Made by a program: the position numbers and the translations under genes. This document shows positions 61,433 to 64,000 of a stretch of DNA of 64,000 bases, piece after piece; the stretch's first letter is position 1; every line of letters starts with the position of its first letter. The notes under the pieces were generated by a model, which saw nothing but the letters and a program-made list of their open reading frames with translations, was not told where the DNA came from and searched no databases. The DNA is from Candidatus Peregrinibacteria bacterium (GTDB lineage Bacteria; Patescibacteriota; Gracilibacteria; UBA1369; JACRIC01): the NCBI GenBank assembly GCA_016188705.1, contig JACPHH010000022.1, forward strand, positions 1 to 64,000, given 5' to 3'.

Positions 61433-63748
61433 CTATGATTTCAAAAGTCTGTACACCATTTCAGCGACTTCCGAACGGCTGATCTTTTCATTTGCCTTAA
61501 ATTCAGCGCCCGTAATGGCAAGAACTCCTTTTTCTTTTGCATATTGAACATAGGGCGCGAACCATGATTTTACATCTACGTCCTTAAAAGGCTTCGAGTC
61601 AACCTTGATTGGAACATCAATGGCAAAAGCGCTAAAAAGCATCTTTAAAAATTCGGCCCTCGTAACCTGATCATTTGGGCGGAAAGTGCCATCGCCATAA
61701 CCATTCACGATTTTTAAATTATACGCCGTGGCGACATATCGATGAAACCATTGATCCTGGGTCACGTCGGAAAATTTTAAACTCACGCCATCATCAACTT
61801 GCTGGTTCGTTGATGAAAATATCATTTTGAGCGCTTCAGCTCGAGTCACTTTGTTTTGCGGTCTAAAAGTTCCGTCACTATATCCTGCGATAACATTTTC
61901 TTTTTTCAAATATTGAATCGCCTCAAAATTTTTATGTTTTGGAACGACATCGGAAAAAATAAGATAACGAAGCGGCTTACTCATGCCGCGAATACCAAGA
62001 TAATTAACTTCAAAAATAACGTCATCAAGACTCCCCGGAGTAAAACGCACGACAGCTTTTCCTTCATAAAATTGCGAAACTCCAATCTCGGAAGGGGAAA
62101 GAATGCCTTGCCCGCTTTTTAAAATAATATTAACAGGACCAGACAAATTATATTTCGGCGTTCGCGTACCATTCTCATCAAGAGCTATAATGGTTATTTC
62201 TTCAGCTACTTCAGGTTCAAAATTACCATCATGGCTAATATCAAAACTTTTGATATCTAAAAAAACATCCTGAACTGTCACGGGAGAACTAAAAAACTTT
62301 GTTTTCTCATCGAGTTCGACGATAAATTGAGCAGTGCCGATTTTAGAAGGAGTAAAGCCAAAAGCCGTTTTTCCTTGGTAAAAATCATCCATGGTGAATG
62401 AAGTATGATCGAGCGTGCCGATTCCTCCAGTTTCTGAAACAGTCAAGGAATGAAAACTCGGATTTTCCACGGTTCTCCCTTCACGATCTTTTGCTTCAAT
62501 ATTGACCACGAGAGTTTTACCGGAAAGCATGAAAAAATCATGATAAAAACTCAAATCCGAAAAATTCGTAACAACTGGTTGAGCTGTAAAAACCGTTCGC
62601 GTCTCAATCGGAGCTGAAACAATAGGTTCTGAAACAACCGTGTCGGAAGGAACAAGAGTCGAAATCACAACATCATTAGAAAAAATTTCCGCTGAAGATG
62701 AAAAAATCTGAACAGTTTCAGGAGAAACGGCAGTATTGATTGTATCCTTAACAATATCGTTAGCAGAATCGATCGGTATAACATTGGAATTGAGAGATTC
62801 ATTATTGTTTGGAATTTGATCGCTCATTTCATCAGGAGCGCTCTTCAACTCATCAGGGGCAGTCTTTAACTGATCTGGCGCAGTCGCGATAAAAGTATTG
62901 TCATCGGTTTTATACTTTCTAACGTATTGGACAGGATGAATAGTATACTTTAAAAGATTTTCCTTCCCAAGAGCGGAATTTACTCCATCCCAAAAATTGA
63001 GTCCCGCGGCTTGGGCTTCTTTATAAGAAAAAGGCCAATAAGGATGCCATGGCGCTTCATTGGTATCAATTTGAAAATGAAGATGATCCGTAGTGGCAGT
63101 TCCAGTCCTGCCAACTTCTCCAATAATCTGACCTCGAGTAAGAATATCGCCTTCTTTTACCTTAATGGCTTCCAAATGTGAATATGAGGAATAGAGGGTA
63201 ACCATTTTCGATGCGTCCGAAAAAGAAGGAAAAGCAGTATGTTTGACCACGACATGATGACCAAATCCATCATTTTGATAAGAAACCTTGATTACTCTAC
63301 CGTTTCCAATAACATGGACCGGTGTTCCGGGTAAAGCCTTAATGTCAACGGCAGGATGGCTTCCTGAGCCTTCTATGCCGTCAAAAAGATAAGTTCCGCT
63401 ATACACCACGGGATAGGTAATCTGCATATTGCGAATAAGGTCATGGGAATTTAATCCATATTGTAAACGTGAAACAGGAATTTTCAGCGATTCAACATCA
63501 TAAGGTGGGATTGAAACAAGTTTGGATTCAGGAAAATTTTTATAGGTCATTTTTCTTTCCGCGTCCGTTACATTGACCCAATTTGGAACTTTTTTAATAG
63601 GAAATTCGAGACCATCATATATTGAAGGTTCTTCATCAAAATGAATCACCGACGCCCGAAAATTCTGTCCATTTATTTTGACAAAAAAAACAGAAGATAA
63701 AAACAAAGCCCCTATTATGAGCCAATGAGCAATATGGTTTTGTTTCAT
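61433..63748 (-). CDS. Surface M23 peptidase with Ig-like and SLH domains
   Basis: 771 residues from ATG 63748 (MKQNHIAHWL), chosen because the longer frame to 63838 runs through the promoter at 63810-63838. Signal peptide or anchor (about 5-24), M23 domain with H-P-A-V-D (near 134-138) and H-L-H-F (near 232-235), then a Ser/Thr/Pro/Asp-rich linker with 7-residue repeats (TAPDQLK, TAPDELK, SAPDEMS). Two or three beta-sandwich modules follow (ANIEAKDREGR-like VVNIEAKDREGRTVENPS, ITIIALDENGTRTPKY), and finally three SLH repeats (AGYSDGTFRPQNKVTRAEAL, NGYGDGTFRPNDQVTRAEFL, ITGAEFKANEKISRSEVAEM). SLH repeats bind secondary wall polymer, so the enzyme is probably held in the S-layer or wall while it cuts peptidoglycan. 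Confidence 0.9.
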   Translation of the reverse strand: MKQNHIAHWLIIGALFLSSVFFVKINGQNFRASVIHFDEEPSIYDGLEFPIKKVPNWVNVTDAERKMTYKNFPESKLVSIPPYDVESLKIPVSRLQYGLNSHDLIRNMQITYPVVYSGTYLFDGIEGSGSHPAVDIKALPGTPVHVIGNGRVIKVSYQNDGFGHHVVVKHTAFPSFSDASKMVTLYSSYSHLEAIKVKEGDILTRGQIIGEVGRTGTATTDHLHFQIDTNEAPWHPYWPFSYKEAQAAGLNFWDGVNSALGKENLLKYTIHPVQYVRKYKTDDNTFIATAPDQLKTAPDELKSAPDEMSDQIPNNNESLNSNVIPIDSANDIVKDTINTAVSPETVQIFSSSAEIFSNDVVISTLVPSDTVVSEPIVSAPIETRTVFTAQPVVTNFSDLSFYHDFFMLSGKTLVVNIEAKDREGRTVENPSFHSLTVSETGGIGTLDHTSFTMDDFYQGKTAFGFTPSKIGTAQFIVELDEKTKFFSSPVTVQDVFLDIKSFDISHDGNFEPEVAEEITIIALDENGTRTPKYNLSGPVNIILKSGQGILSPSEIGVSQFYEGKAVVRFTPGSLDDVIFEVNYLGIRGMSKPLRYLIFSDVVPKHKNFEAIQYLKKENVIAGYSDGTFRPQNKVTRAEALKMIFSSTNQQVDDGVSLKFSDVTQDQWFHRYVATAYNLKIVNGYGDGTFRPNDQVTRAEFLKMLFSAFAIDVPIKVDSKPFKDVDVKSWFAPYVQYAKEKGVLAITGAEFKANEKISRSEVAEMVYRLLKS

Positions 63749-63809
63749 ATTTTTTATTTTTGTAAATTTTACTTTTTGGAGTACTTTTTGGAGAGCGTGT
63801 TTTCCTTTC

Positions 63810-63838
63810 ATTATAGCAACTTTTTTCGTATAATGCAA
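63810..63838 (-). promoter_or_regulatory. Predicted promoter for the M23/SLH gene
   Basis: On the minus strand TTGCAT, 17 bp, TATAAT; identical boxes and spacing to the rpmA promoter. Predicted start near 63803, leader about 55 nt. It overlaps upstream in-frame ATG codons and so decides the start. Confidence 0.8.
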
Positions 63839-63840
63839 TT

Positions 63841-63963
63841 ATGAAAAAGAAAACTTTAAAAAAAGATCATACGCTTTTTCCTTTGAAAACATATGCTGGC
63901 AGGCGGGAGTTCGGAGCGAGTTACGCAGGTCGGTTTTCAAAAAGAGGCGAAAATGAGCGTTAA
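63841..63963 (+). CDS. Doubtful 40-residue ORF at the window end
   Basis: ATG 63841 to TAA 63961. Basic (MKKKTLKKDHTLFPLKTYAG), no known family. Its 3' half lies in a repeat-like stretch that leads into the palindrome at 63949, so it may be no gene. Confidence 0.2.
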   Translation: MKKKTLKKDHTLFPLKTYAGRREFGASYAGRFSKRGENER

Positions 63964-64000
63964 AAAATGCGTAGCCGATAGCATTTTTAGCGAATTTTCG
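63949..64000. repeat. Nested palindrome cut by the window end
   Basis: CGAAAAT...ATTTTCG outside and AAAAATGC...GCATTTTT inside, around GTAGCCGATA. The layout and GTAGCCGA recall the inner arm of family A copy A3 (GTAGCCGACATGG), but the rest of the element is outside the window. Confidence 0.55.

Noticed and set aside
1-64000. Alternative code with TGA as glycine or tryptophan
   Set aside because: hisS, nadC, the 392-residue cargo gene and the metal-binding mini-protein all end at TGA in the expected place, and no conserved protein is broken by TGA.
1-64000. CRISPR array
   Set aside because: The repeats seen are either dispersed palindromes of differing sequence or direct in-frame tandem repeats without spacers. 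No regular repeat-spacer pattern and no cas genes.

Overview
The window looks like chromosomal DNA of a Patescibacteria (CPR) bacterium, possibly near Peregrinibacteria; the lineage is an inference. The grounds are an AT-rich sequence, dense housekeeping genes separated by giant lineage-specific secreted proteins, fused TrbC/VirB2-like pilin domains, PKD arrays and S-layer homology domains, and weak use of Shine-Dalgarno sequences. TGA is a real stop (hisS, nadC, the metal-binding mini-protein), so the TGA=Gly code of Gracilibacteria/Absconditabacteria does not apply. Good promoters read TTGCAT or TTGTAT - 17 bp - TATAAT.

Layout. 0-11.5 kb: three co-directional genes for a cell-surface system: a three-fold pilin-like membrane protein, a 2666-residue pilin-PKD giant with about 20 PKD-like repeats (the later ones with a built-in calcium-type loop), and a 765-residue membrane-PKD protein. 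11.8-16.4 kb: an acquired-looking island with an inositol-phosphatase-family gene between inverted repeats, an IS4-type transposase remnant, a glycosyltransferase-HAD phosphatase fusion, a small membrane protein, a methyltransferase and a 50-residue metal-binding mini-protein. 16.6-23.3 kb: two-subunit fumarase, a divergent thiolase, a lipoprotein, RlmE, RsmG and a YugP-type protease. 23.4-30 kb: a coiled-coil envelope protein, a RelB/RelE-type toxin-antitoxin pair, a Fic protein, and a 2.4-kb cargo (5'-truncated kinase-like gene plus class A beta-lactamase-like gene) between two ~180-bp inverted repeats beside tRNA-Gln. 30-37 kb: an M23 hydrolase, L27, tRNA-His, hisS and a secreted metallopeptidase. 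37-44 kb: four coupled unknown genes. 44-53 kb: a helical-repeat protein, an unknown gene, valS, small genes and an expanded nadC, then tRNA-Leu. 53-64 kb: a DUF4153-type membrane protein, an EamA permease, a small membrane protein, dnaE, aspS and an M23/SLH surface protein.

The most unusual signal is a dispersed family (here 'family A') of ~166-170-bp nested palindromes with a short form of ~70-87 bp. Five long copies, three short copies and many fragments lie between genes, often touching a stop or start codon. Both the outer ends and the inner stem segments differ in sequence from copy to copy, yet the two arms of each copy match each other, while an asymmetric internal loop and a central GTATC/GATAC hairpin are kept. 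One full copy is translated in frame at the N-terminus of the first gene, and right-arm fragments are translated in frame in valS and probably nadC, giving related peptides. The architecture recalls Rickettsia palindromic elements, though the sequence is not one I recognise. A second hairpin family ('family B', ends GTACTTGCCCACCGC, GC-rich core) and a habit of in-frame 21-45-bp tandem repeats in protein termini and linkers add to a picture of a genome shaped by short repeats.
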